The notes beneath the pieces are model-generated. The model saw only the letters and a list, made by a program, of their open reading frames with translations, had not been told where the DNA came from and did no database searches. The position numbers and the translations under genes were made by a program. A stretch of 14,338 bases of DNA from Candidatus Zipacnadia bacterium (GTDB lineage: Bacteria; Armatimonadota; UBA5377; JALGUK01): contig JALGUK010000039.1 in NCBI GenBank assembly GCA_029820875.1, forward strand, positions 1-14,338, in the 5' to 3' direction. Below are positions 5,754 through 11,968 of the stretch, one piece after another; the first letter of the stretch is position 1, and each line of letters begins with the position of its first letter.

Positions 5754-6113
5754 ATGGCTGACGAGGGCACATTTGAGGTAAAAGTCACAAAATCCCCCTC
5801 TAAACCCAGTGTCATGCTCATTTCAATTGCAGGCGAGATAGACAATGAGTGCGCCTCCGCGATATCGGCAGCGCTCGGGAAGCAGATGAAACTGGGACGC
5901 CGAAACTTCGTATTAGAACTATCGGGGGCTAACGCAATCACTTCAAAGGGTCTGAAGGCTCTCCTGGAGACTCTCACCCGCTTCAAGGGCAAAGGCTGCC
6001 AGCTCGCAAGTGCGGGCGCAAGGGGAGATGTATGGCAGGCGATTGATGCATTTGGGGTGGACGATGTCGCCCCGTGTTATCCGGATGTCAAAGATGCTAT
6101 AGATGCACTTTAA
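5754..6113 (+). CDS. STAS-domain protein, anti-sigma factor antagonist-like
   Basis: Small cytoplasmic protein of 119 residues, entirely a STAS domain like SpoIIAA/RsbV, which bind anti-sigma kinases and are switched by serine phosphorylation. Seen: LISIAGEID (22-30), the family's G-E-(L/I)-D opening; NFVLELSGANAITSKGLKALLETL (51-74), aligning with the ...DSSGL... phosphorylation loop; and a C-terminal half ending in VDDVAPCYPDVKDAIDAL. Aligned with SpoIIAA, Ser64 takes the place of the phosphorylated Ser58, but the preceding Asp is Thr63 and the following Ser/Thr is Lys65. The ATG at 5754 has AGGTGAGGG a few bases upstream. No anti-sigma kinase, phosphatase or sigma factor is in the window. 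A perfect palindrome CTTCGCGAAG (5702-5711) lies upstream. Confidence 0.85.
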   Translation: MADEGTFEVKVTKSPSKPSVMLISIAGEIDNECASAISAALGKQMKLGRRNFVLELSGANAITSKGLKALLETLTRFKGKGCQLASAGARGDVWQAIDAFGVDDVAPCYPDVKDAIDAL

Positions 6114-6121
6114 CGGGGGCG

Positions 6122-6152
6122 CAGACCTTCACGGTGTTATGCCGGAGGTCTG
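6122..6152 (+). terminator. Hairpin between the STAS gene and gdh
   Basis: CAGACCTTC (6122-6130) pairs with GGAGGTCTG (6144-6152), nine pairs including one G-U, around a 13-base loop, eight bases after the STAS stop. The sequence after it is GGCATAATAC, not a U-tract, so this may be a leader structure of gdh rather than a terminator. Confidence 0.3.
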
Positions 6153-6194
6153 GGCATAATACATAAGAGCCTTGGGTTTGGAGGGATTGTTTGA

Positions 6195-7463
6195 ATGACG
6201 CAGCTAGCGGAAGCTAAAGATAAGCAGGCGGCTCTGGATATCGCCCTGGAACAATTAGATATGGCAGCCGAACGCATCGGACTGGAGCAACCGATTCACG
6301 AAAAGTTGCGGCATCCGAAGCTCTCGGCGATTGTATCAGTGCCGACTCCAATGGATGACGGCACCCTGAAAGTGTTCACAGGTTATCGCGTGCAACACAG
6401 TGTTGAAAGAGGCCCTTGCAAGGGCGGTATCCGGTACCACCCCGATGTTACTCTGCAAGAGGTCCAGGCTCTGGCCATGTTGATGACGTGGAAGTGCGCA
6501 GTCGTGGACATCCCATACGGCGGAGGCAAAGGAGGCATCGCGTGCAATCCCAAGGAGATGTCCCTGCGGGAACTGGAGCGTATGACGCGGCGCTACACCA
6601 CGGAGATTATCAACCTGATCGGCCCCGACACAGACATCCCGGCCCCGGACATGGGGACCAACCCAGAGGTCATGGCCTGGCTCATGGATACCTACAGCAT
6701 GAGAGTGGGGCATATGGCTCGCGGGGTGGTAACCGGAAAGCCGCTTGAGCTCGGGGGCTCCAGAGGCCGCAACGAGGCTACGGGCCGTGGCTGTGTCATC
6801 ACTATTCTGGAAGCGACGAAGCGGATCGGGCTGGACATATCCCAGAGCACAGTCGCGGTTCAGGGCTATGGCAATGTCGGTGGAATCGCAGCCGCCTTGA
6901 TAGTGGATGCAGGGGCGAAGCTAATCGCTGCGTCCGACTCCGAAGGGGCGGTATATAACCCCGATGGAATAGACGCGCGTGGGCTTCTGCGGCACAAGGC
7001 CGAAACCGGCGTCGTAAGGGGCTTCCCGGGGTGTGAGGACATCACTAATGAGGAACTCCTCGCCTTGCAGTGTGACATTCTCATCCCGGCGGCTCTTGAA
7101 AACCAGATAACAGGGCAAAACGCCGACGGCGTGAAAGCAAGAATTGTCGCAGAAGGGGCCAATAGTCCGACCACACCGGAAGTGGACACGATTCTGCGCG
7201 AAAAGGGTATCCTTCTCATCCCCGATATCCTCGCCAACTCCGGCGGCGTTATCGTCTCCTACTTCGAGTGGGTCCAGTCACTGCAGGAGTATTTCTGGTC
7301 CGAGGAACGGGTGAACCAGGAGCTGCAACGAATCATCACAACGGCATTCGATGCTGTCTACGACCGGGCGTCTGCAAACGGAATATCGCTTCGGGATGCG
7401 GCGCTTGACATTGCAGTCGGGCGGGTGGCCGAGGCCCATAGGCTGCGCGGCATCTACCGGTAA
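6195..7463 (+). CDS. gdhA: Glutamate dehydrogenase (Glu/Leu/Phe/Val dehydrogenase family)
   Basis: Cytoplasmic NAD(P)-dependent enzyme interconverting glutamate and 2-oxoglutarate plus ammonium, linking carbon and nitrogen metabolism; hexameric in the family. 422 residues, typical length. Seen: GYRVQHSVERGPCKGGIRYHP (63-83) with substrate Lys76, MTWKCAVVDIPYGGGKGG (97-114) with Lys100 and Lys112, APDMGTN (150-156) with Asp152, the nucleotide-binding GYGNVGG (224-230), and the C-terminal NSGGVIVSYFEWVQ typical of glutamate rather than leucine dehydrogenases. The ATG at 6195 has GGAGGG nine bases upstream. Coenzyme preference is not safely readable. It follows the STAS gene by 81 bases with a hairpin between, so co-transcription is possible but not shown. 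Confidence 0.95.
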   Translation: MTQLAEAKDKQAALDIALEQLDMAAERIGLEQPIHEKLRHPKLSAIVSVPTPMDDGTLKVFTGYRVQHSVERGPCKGGIRYHPDVTLQEVQALAMLMTWKCAVVDIPYGGGKGGIACNPKEMSLRELERMTRRYTTEIINLIGPDTDIPAPDMGTNPEVMAWLMDTYSMRVGHMARGVVTGKPLELGGSRGRNEATGRGCVITILEATKRIGLDISQSTVAVQGYGNVGGIAAALIVDAGAKLIAASDSEGAVYNPDGIDARGLLRHKAETGVVRGFPGCEDITNEELLALQCDILIPAALENQITGQNADGVKARIVAEGANSPTTPEVDTILREKGILLIPDILANSGGVIVSYFEWVQSLQEYFWSEERVNQELQRIITTAFDAVYDRASANGISLRDAALDIAVGRVAEAHRLRGIYR

Positions 7464-7486
7464 GCGGCAGTGCAGGAGGAAAATGA

Positions 7487-7551
7487 GGGGGCGCGAAGCT
7501 TGCGAGTCTGGCGCCGGCCCCTCAACGGCGACTTGCGGACCCCGCGCCCCC
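7487..7551. terminator. Nested long hairpin after gdh, possible bidirectional terminator
   Basis: Three arms are nested in register: GGGGGCGCG (7487-7495) with CGCGCCCCC (7543-7551), nine perfect pairs; GCGAGTC (7502-7508) with GACTTGC (7530-7536), seven pairs with one G-U; and GCCG with CGGC inside. On the minus strand the structure is followed by CTCATTTTCC, a short T-run. On the plus strand there is none. It could end transcripts of the minus-strand glycosidase operon or be a structured 3' UTR of gdh. Confidence 0.45.
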
Positions 7552-7691
7552 ACGGTTGGAGAACCACACTTTCCTGAACTTTGCTTCGGCAGGCCAGTTC
7601 TATAGCTTATGCTGTCTCTTCGAGTGCCGCCGTTGCTCTGGTTGCGGTTCCCACCCTGCTCGGAATATCTTCATTACGTTGCGAGCAAAAG

Positions 7692-7756
7692 AGCGACCGC
7701 CGGTGTCATCCGCGTTCAATGCCAAAGAGTTGGACGAACATCTCGAGGCGGTCGCT
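7692..7756. repeat. Ten-base perfect inverted repeat with 45-base spacer
   Basis: AGCGACCGCC (7692-7701) and GGCGGTCGCT (7747-7756) are perfect reverse complements enclosing 45 bases, in a region without genes, followed on the plus strand by an AT-rich tract. No transposon signature is present. An RNA hairpin with a large apical region is possible. Confidence 0.4.
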
Positions 7757-7828
7757 GTCCCTCTAATAATATCCTACATAATTGTTTTACCACTATTTCA
7801 CATCTTTGTAACATAAAATTGCTGGCGG

Positions 7829-7852
7829 CCGGTGTGAGTCCGCTCACATCGG
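7829..7852. repeat. Near-perfect palindrome with lac-operator-like core
   Basis: CCGGTGTGAG (7829-7838) and CTCACATCGG (7843-7852) form ten pairs with one G-U on the plus-strand RNA around TCCG. The minus-strand core reads TGTGAGCGGACTCACA. It may be an operator-like dyad or, on the minus strand, a hairpin beyond the glycosidase stop with AATTTT ten or so bases later. Confidence 0.35.
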
Positions 7853-7896
7853 CACGGGAGCAGGATGATAACCACGGGCCGCTGTCGCCTGTGGGC

Positions 7897-9645
7897 TCAT
7901 TTCCCCAGGGCGAAAAGCCGCGTTTCACCGAGCTTGAGGTCGAGCGCGACCGCATCGGTCCGTTCGGCGATAACAGTCCCGGACAATGCATCGCGCACGC
8001 GAGTCGGTTGCGGCAGGCGGATGAGTTTCGGCCCTGCATGGCAAGCGTGCACTGCCAGGAATCGGCCGTCGGTCGCCAGAACGTCGTCAGAATCAAGGTA
8101 AATATGCACACCCGCCTGTTGGGCGATGTTGCGCAGGAGTTGTGGGGGGCAGCGAAGAGAGCCGATGTAAACCGATGTCCATCCGTCCCGACGGACTGCA
8201 ATAGCGGGAGCGCCGCTGGGCTCAAAGCGAGCCAGAACATTTGTGCCGGCTTGCCCTTTGTCGGGTGAGAAAACGGGCACGGGTACCGGACCGGCGTCGA
8301 ACTCGCGCGGGACATTCGCTAACAGTTTGTCCTCGCCGGAGAGGACGACCTTTGCCTGGGGTTTCATACCCTTATCGAATGTAAAGCCTGTGACATCGGT
8401 CATGTTTCGGACCGAGGCATCGCGGTTGATGAACCCGGATGCGTAAAACCAGACAGCCGTAACTCCCGGCCGCCGCACGATATTCGAGATGGCAGCCCGT
8501 TCTTTGTCCGTCATTGCGAAGCAGTCGAGGAAGATATACAGCTTGGCCCTGGGAACGCGTCCAGCCGCCAGGTCGCTGAGAAGGTACTGTCCGAACGGAG
8601 CGCCCATTCGGTAAAGGGCCCAGCGCATCCTGTAGACAAGCGGATTGCTGACCTCGCGCGAACATGAGAGGTAAAAGCAGCTCTTCTCGTCCATGATTAC
8701 AGCGATTTCAGGTGCTTGAGGGCGTGGCGTGAGATTCGCGGCATAGTAGTTCGTCAGTTTCTGCAGGTTCTGCCAGATGTCGCCGGCGTCCAGCCAGCCC
8801 GTGCCCCCGAGGTCCATCCACCAGCAGGCCATGCGGCGTGTGAAAAACTGGGCGAAATTGCGCTGGTGGACCCAGAAGGTGTGTTGAGGCGTGTCGACCC
8901 GCCCGAAGCCGGCCGAGGGGGCGGTCAGATACGTGCGCGTGTCATCCTCGTTGAGCCAGAGTTTGCCGTGAGCCTGGACCGACTCGATCGGCGCCATGAA
9001 CGGTCCGGACCCGGCGAGCTCCCGGTCGAAATAGGAGATGGGCGAGCAAAGGACGTCCACGTCGGGACACTCAAGCAGCCGCTCAAGGGCAAGATGCCCG
9101 CTTGTTTGCGGGCCGTTTGGGATACCGGACATGTCGTACAGGTATCCGTAGAAGTAAAGTACCAGCTTACGGCCCCGTGTCTGCTCCTTGATAATCCGTG
9201 CGAACGTCTCCAGCGGCTCGACCATTGCAATTTGCGCGTACTCGAAGAAGTCTATCAGCTTCCGCTCTCGCTTCGGATCGCGAAATGCCCCCAGCCTCGT
9301 GCGTCTGCGTTCCCGCTCTGAGGGAACCACAATGTCATCGAATGAGCTGATAGGTTCATGCCAGGCTCTCCGCACCGCCTGGATGCGTCCGCCGTACTTA
9401 TTGTGCACCCACTTGCGGAACCCTAAGGACATCGGTTCCTCGTATCCGCTCATGGGGGTACTCCAGGACGCATTGTAGAACCACTCGCCGCTGTTTTGCC
9501 CACACGGATGGTAGCCGAGCATGTGAGCACCGTACTTCGCCTCGAGATGGCGAACGGTGGCGCGGAGAGCTTCTGCAGCGCCTCTTCGCCACTTCTCGGA
9601 CGCAATCGAGTACATGCCTCGGTTGCCGTTGTCATAAAGCATCAT
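7897..9645 (-). CDS. GH42-like glycosidase, C-terminal fragment of a frame-split gene
   Basis: The 582-residue remainder of the secreted glycosidase whose N-terminus is encoded at 9632-10489. Seen: MMLYDNGNRGMYSIASEKWRRGAAEALR then GYHPCGQNSGEWFYN, with Glu54 of this fragment the candidate acid/base; GKLWLNEDDTRTYL with Glu233 a candidate nucleophile; and from about 310 a Rossmann-like segment resembling the beta-galactosidase trimerisation domain (RAKLYIFLDCFAMTDKERAAI). These placements rest on memory of clan GH-A/GH42-like proteins and are moderate in confidence. The frame is open upstream to WWDASEDDMM, which continues the barrel without a start codon, so the ATG at 9645 is not the ancestral start. 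It does have GAGGA four bases upstream and overlaps the upstream frame by 14 bases, so separate translation is conceivable. Such a product would lack a signal peptide and the first part of the barrel. Confidence 0.75.
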   Translation of the reverse strand: MMLYDNGNRGMYSIASEKWRRGAAEALRATVRHLEAKYGAHMLGYHPCGQNSGEWFYNASWSTPMSGYEEPMSLGFRKWVHNKYGGRIQAVRRAWHEPISSFDDIVVPSERERRRTRLGAFRDPKRERKLIDFFEYAQIAMVEPLETFARIIKEQTRGRKLVLYFYGYLYDMSGIPNGPQTSGHLALERLLECPDVDVLCSPISYFDRELAGSGPFMAPIESVQAHGKLWLNEDDTRTYLTAPSAGFGRVDTPQHTFWVHQRNFAQFFTRRMACWWMDLGGTGWLDAGDIWQNLQKLTNYYAANLTPRPQAPEIAVIMDEKSCFYLSCSREVSNPLVYRMRWALYRMGAPFGQYLLSDLAAGRVPRAKLYIFLDCFAMTDKERAAISNIVRRPGVTAVWFYASGFINRDASVRNMTDVTGFTFDKGMKPQAKVVLSGEDKLLANVPREFDAGPVPVPVFSPDKGQAGTNVLARFEPSGAPAIAVRRDGWTSVYIGSLRCPPQLLRNIAQQAGVHIYLDSDDVLATDGRFLAVHACHAGPKLIRLPQPTRVRDALSGTVIAERTDAVALDLKLGETRLFALGK

Positions 9646-10489
9646 ATCGTCCTCGCTGGCGTCCCACCAGGATAATCAACCCATCGGGATCAGCCTCCAG
9701 GACGCGGTCTATCCAGTAGTCCGTTTGTGTGAAGTCCGGCTCTGTCCCCTCGCGGTAACGGCCCAGAGGCACGCCGAACGAATGGATGTGGACACCTGCT
9801 GCGGCGGCACGACGAACCTCACGGAGCAAAGCCGGCTCCCCGACGGCGCCGTATGTAGCCCAGTCACCTCCCTGCTCGACGACGAGCATCTCAACGTCAA
9901 CCGGGCGGTCGGCCTTCATCCATGCAGAGTACGTATATACTTGTCCCGCTGTGAGCTTCACATTGTCCTGGAAGATGTGGGCATGCCATATCTCGCTCCC
10001 GCCGCCCTGTATGTCCACCCTTAGGCTCTTGTCGCCGCTGGCGGCTGTGGTGTCATCAATGGAGGCCGTGGCCTTGGCGCCGAGGTCCTCCCGCGTAAAG
10101 AGAACCCAGTCACGGGCGAAGTCGTCGAGGGTGCCCTCGAAGTCGCCGCCGCGGGCGATGTTCTCGGCGTGACTTCCGGGCTTCCCCTTATAGAGCTTTA
10201 CCTCGTCTATCCAGAGCACCTTCGAATTGATTCCGAAGTGGATGTGAATGCCGGCGTGGTCAGTGTCCCGTGGGGCGACGAATTGCCCTTCGAACTTCTC
10301 CCATTGCGTGGTGACCTTCGCGCGGGCCGGCCTGATGGTGACGTACATTGCGACCGGCGGAACGGGCTTACCGTCCACAAACAGCATGGGGGTGCCGCGG
10401 ACGTTTCGCACCGCCGCCGTCAACGCCAGGGCGGCCCGTGGCCCCACGATGATTACCGCCGTAAGGGTGAGGAGCACAATCTGCTTCAA
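9632..10489 (-). CDS. Secreted GH42-like glycosidase, N-terminal fragment of a frame-split gene
   Basis: First 285 residues of a carbohydrate-active protein. Seen: a signal peptide (MKQIVLLTLTAVIIVGPRAALA), LFVDGKPVPPVAMYV, a jelly-roll tail WIDEVKLYKGK, then a CBM4/9-like module (NIARGGDFEGT... SGDKSLRVDI... YTYSAWMKADRPVDVEML, about 110-205). The beginning of a TIM barrel follows (AAAAGVHIHSFGVPLGRYREG... YWIDRVLEADPDGLII). The frame then leaves the family and stops 16 codons later (stop at 9632-9634). The correct continuation, WWDASEDDMMLYDNG, lies in another frame from 9669. Start: TTG 10489 has GGAGGG (10502-10497) seven bases upstream, within the end of the preceding gene, whose TGA lies three bases before the TTG. 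The gene is therefore coupled to the LOG-like gene. Confidence 0.75.
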   Translation of the reverse strand: MKQIVLLTLTAVIIVGPRAALALTAAVRNVRGTPMLFVDGKPVPPVAMYVTIRPARAKVTTQWEKFEGQFVAPRDTDHAGIHIHFGINSKVLWIDEVKLYKGKPGSHAENIARGGDFEGTLDDFARDWVLFTREDLGAKATASIDDTTAASGDKSLRVDIQGGGSEIWHAHIFQDNVKLTAGQVYTYSAWMKADRPVDVEMLVVEQGGDWATYGAVGEPALLREVRRAAAAGVHIHSFGVPLGRYREGTEPDFTQTDYWIDRVLEADPDGLIILVGRQRGRYDAL

Positions 10490-10492
10490 CGG

Positions 10493-11062
10493 TCATCCCT
10501 CCATAAAGCCGTCAGGGTGGGGCAGGCGATAGGCGATGCCCGCCTCGACCCGGGCCTGGTGGGCGCGAAGAGCTCTGTCGACCAGAGCTTCAGGGTCTGT
10601 ACCGTAGATGATATCCGCACCTGTTTCCTTGTTAATCATCGCGACGATTTCATCAATGTGCTCTGCGATTCCGCCGGTACTCTGCAGGACAGCGATGAGT
10701 TTCGCTTCATCGTATGCGATGGCGAACTCTCCCAGCGTGCCCGACCGGCCGCCGAGAATCATTACAATGTCACACGAGCGGATGTTTTCGATTTCGCGGC
10801 CCATCAGACCGCTGCCGGTGAAGATAATGACGTCGTATTCCTCGTATGGCGAATGGTACCGCTGGATATGCTCCTCCAGCGACAGTGCCGGCGAGATGCC
10901 GACTATCAGACCGCCATTTTCCCTTGCACCGAGCACAGCCTCGTGCGGCAGCCCGGGACAAGCCCCCGTCAGCAGGATGCAACCACGGTCGGCGATGACC
11001 TGTCCCAACCGGCGTGCCTTTGCGTTGCTCTCAGGAGCAATATCACCGCCTGCAGAACCCAT
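10493..11062 (-). CDS. LOG/TIGR00725-like nucleotide-binding protein
   Basis: Rossmann-fold protein of the SLOG superfamily (LOG/DprA/TIGR00725 relatives), 189 residues from the first ATG; LOG proteins release cytokinin-type bases from nucleotides, but this branch has no settled function. Seen: MGSAGGDI, the glycine loop after the first beta strand; CILLTGACPGLPHEAVLGARENGGLIVGISPA; YDVIIFTGSGLMGREIENIRSCDIVMILGGRSGTLGEFAIAYDEAKLIAVL, containing the GGxxGTxxE signature. Start problem: ATG 11062 would remove the first beta strand. The frame continues upstream as IKTKIGV to an ATC codon at 11083, which has GGAGGG seven bases before it, and a stop codon lies two codons further up. I give the ATG as the provable limit, but translation probably begins near 11083. 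The stop overlaps the ribosome binding region of the glycosidase gene. Confidence 0.8.
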   Translation of the reverse strand: MGSAGGDIAPESNAKARRLGQVIADRGCILLTGACPGLPHEAVLGARENGGLIVGISPALSLEEHIQRYHSPYEEYDVIIFTGSGLMGREIENIRSCDIVMILGGRSGTLGEFAIAYDEAKLIAVLQSTGGIAEHIDEIVAMINKETGADIIYGTDPEALVDRALRAHQARVEAGIAYRLPHPDGFMEG

Positions 11063-11144
11063 TACGCCTATTTTAGTCTTGATGGTTCATCCCTCCAGAG
11101 AAATTGTCTGGGAAATCGCGGGTATAACGACAAAGAGCAGCTAT

Positions 11145-11161
11145 ATTCCTTATGAAGGAAT
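11145..11161. promoter_or_regulatory. Perfect 7-base dyad upstream of the LOG-glycosidase operon
   Basis: ATTCCTT (11145-11151) and AAGGAAT (11155-11161) are perfect reverse complements around ATG, about 60 bases upstream of the expected LOG start and downstream of the zinc-ribbon gene's stop. Its size and symmetry suit a repressor or activator site. No convincing -35/-10 pair could be fixed beside it. Confidence 0.35.
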
Positions 11162-11213
11162 TCACCGATTCGGGCTGGTTAACCTTTCTCGGAAACGTCT
11201 TGAACTGGTGTGG

Positions 11214-11771
11214 CTACTTTAATCGGGTACCGCACCTGGGGCAAAACTTGAAGCTCAAGTCAACCGTTGCACCGCATGAGGGGCATTTCGGCTGTTCAGG
11301 GATAGCGGCACCGCACTGGGGGCAGAACTTTGCCTCTGGTACAAGCTCCGCGCCACATTCAGGGCATTTTGGGGGCGATAGGGGGCGAATATGAGGCTCG
11401 ACGGCCTGCGCTAGGCTGCGGATAATGCCTACAATGCCCTCGCCGAGGGCTCCCGGCAGTTTACTCATTTCGTCGGCAAATTGGCGGGATTCGTCCTCCC
11501 ACTCCTCGGTCCGGCGGCGAAAGAACTGAGGGTCAACATGGTCGGCCTTCACCTCGAGTAGTTTCTTTTTGATGTCTACGCAGAGCTCCTCGGCATTGAC
11601 CTTCAAATCGCGCAGATATTCGCGCACGTCATCTTCGGCCGCCCGATCAATGGAACGTGAGAGCGATTCGAGAAGCCCCTGGGCGTCCTGGAGCAGGTCT
11701 TGCAGCCGCGCCGGGTCGCTGATTTCTTGCAAGGTCTGGCGGAGTCGGTCAATATCTGCTTGAGTGGCCAT
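11214..11771 (-). CDS. Coiled-coil protein with C-terminal double zinc ribbon
   Basis: 185-residue predicted cytoplasmic protein of unknown function. Seen: residues 1-125 are charged and helical (IDRLRQTLQEISD..., EYLRDLKVNAEELCVDIKKKLLEV), likely a coiled coil. Residues 136-180 hold two zinc ribbons with four CxxC pairs (C136/C139, C150/C153, C163/C166, C177/C180), in the DZR pattern CPxCGAxL...KFCPxCG. Such modules bind zinc and often act as adaptor or protein-interaction domains. There is no membrane segment and no kinase domain. The ATG at 11771 has AAGGTG about eight bases upstream. It is divergent from glmM across 197 bases. Confidence 0.88.
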   Translation of the reverse strand: MATQADIDRLRQTLQEISDPARLQDLLQDAQGLLESLSRSIDRAAEDDVREYLRDLKVNAEELCVDIKKKLLEVKADHVDPQFFRRRTEEWEDESRQFADEMSKLPGALGEGIVGIIRSLAQAVEPHIRPLSPPKCPECGAELVPEAKFCPQCGAAIPEQPKCPSCGATVDLSFKFCPRCGTRLK

Positions 11772-11815
11772 TGGTTGGTCACCTTCGTTTCTGGAGGGCT
11801 GACTGCTGCAGTAGC

Positions 11816-11844
11816 TTGACAGCCCGAGCTGGTTGCATTATCCT
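11816..11844 (+). promoter_or_regulatory. Candidate promoter of glmM
   Basis: A perfect TTGACA (11816-11821) is followed after 17 bases by TATCCT (11839-11844, four of six matches). Transcription would start near 11851, giving a leader of about 118 bases before GTG 11969. A dyad ACTGC-T-GCAGT (11802-11812) lies just upstream of the -35 box. The opposite strand of the -10 region reads GATAAT and could serve the divergent zinc-ribbon gene. Confidence 0.5.
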
Positions 11845-11968
11845 TTGGCCGCGGAGCAGCAATGTGCGCCGCGTTGATTGGGCATGTCAGAAGTATGATT
11901 TGCCGCCGCAGGGTACAAACCCTTCCCTGTCAGCAATAGCAAACAAACTTCAAGGACGTGATTGCACG

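Larger units (their letters stand above)
7464..7896. other. Gene-free stretch with several hairpin elements
   Basis: 433 bases between the gdh stop and the stop of the minus-strand glycosidase fragment. No coding frame here resembles a protein family. It contains three structured elements (7487-7551, 7692-7756, 7829-7852) and an AT-rich tract at about 7760-7825 that contrasts with the GC-rich surroundings. Both flanking genes end here, so transcription termination from both sides is the least remarkable role. Confidence 0.6.

Noticed and set aside
7609..8315. Frames on both strands between gdh and the glycosidase fragment
   Set aside because: They run into the antisense or alternative frame of the glycosidase and their translations are low in complexity and without domains.
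9632..9676. Programmed ribosomal frameshifting in the glycosidase gene
   Set aside because: There is no slippery heptamer or downstream structure that I can see, and a shift would still leave out a stretch expected in the barrel.
10169..11155. A 328-codon plus-strand frame across the LOG and glycosidase genes
   Set aside because: It lies antisense to two recognisable proteins and has no motif or ribosome binding site.
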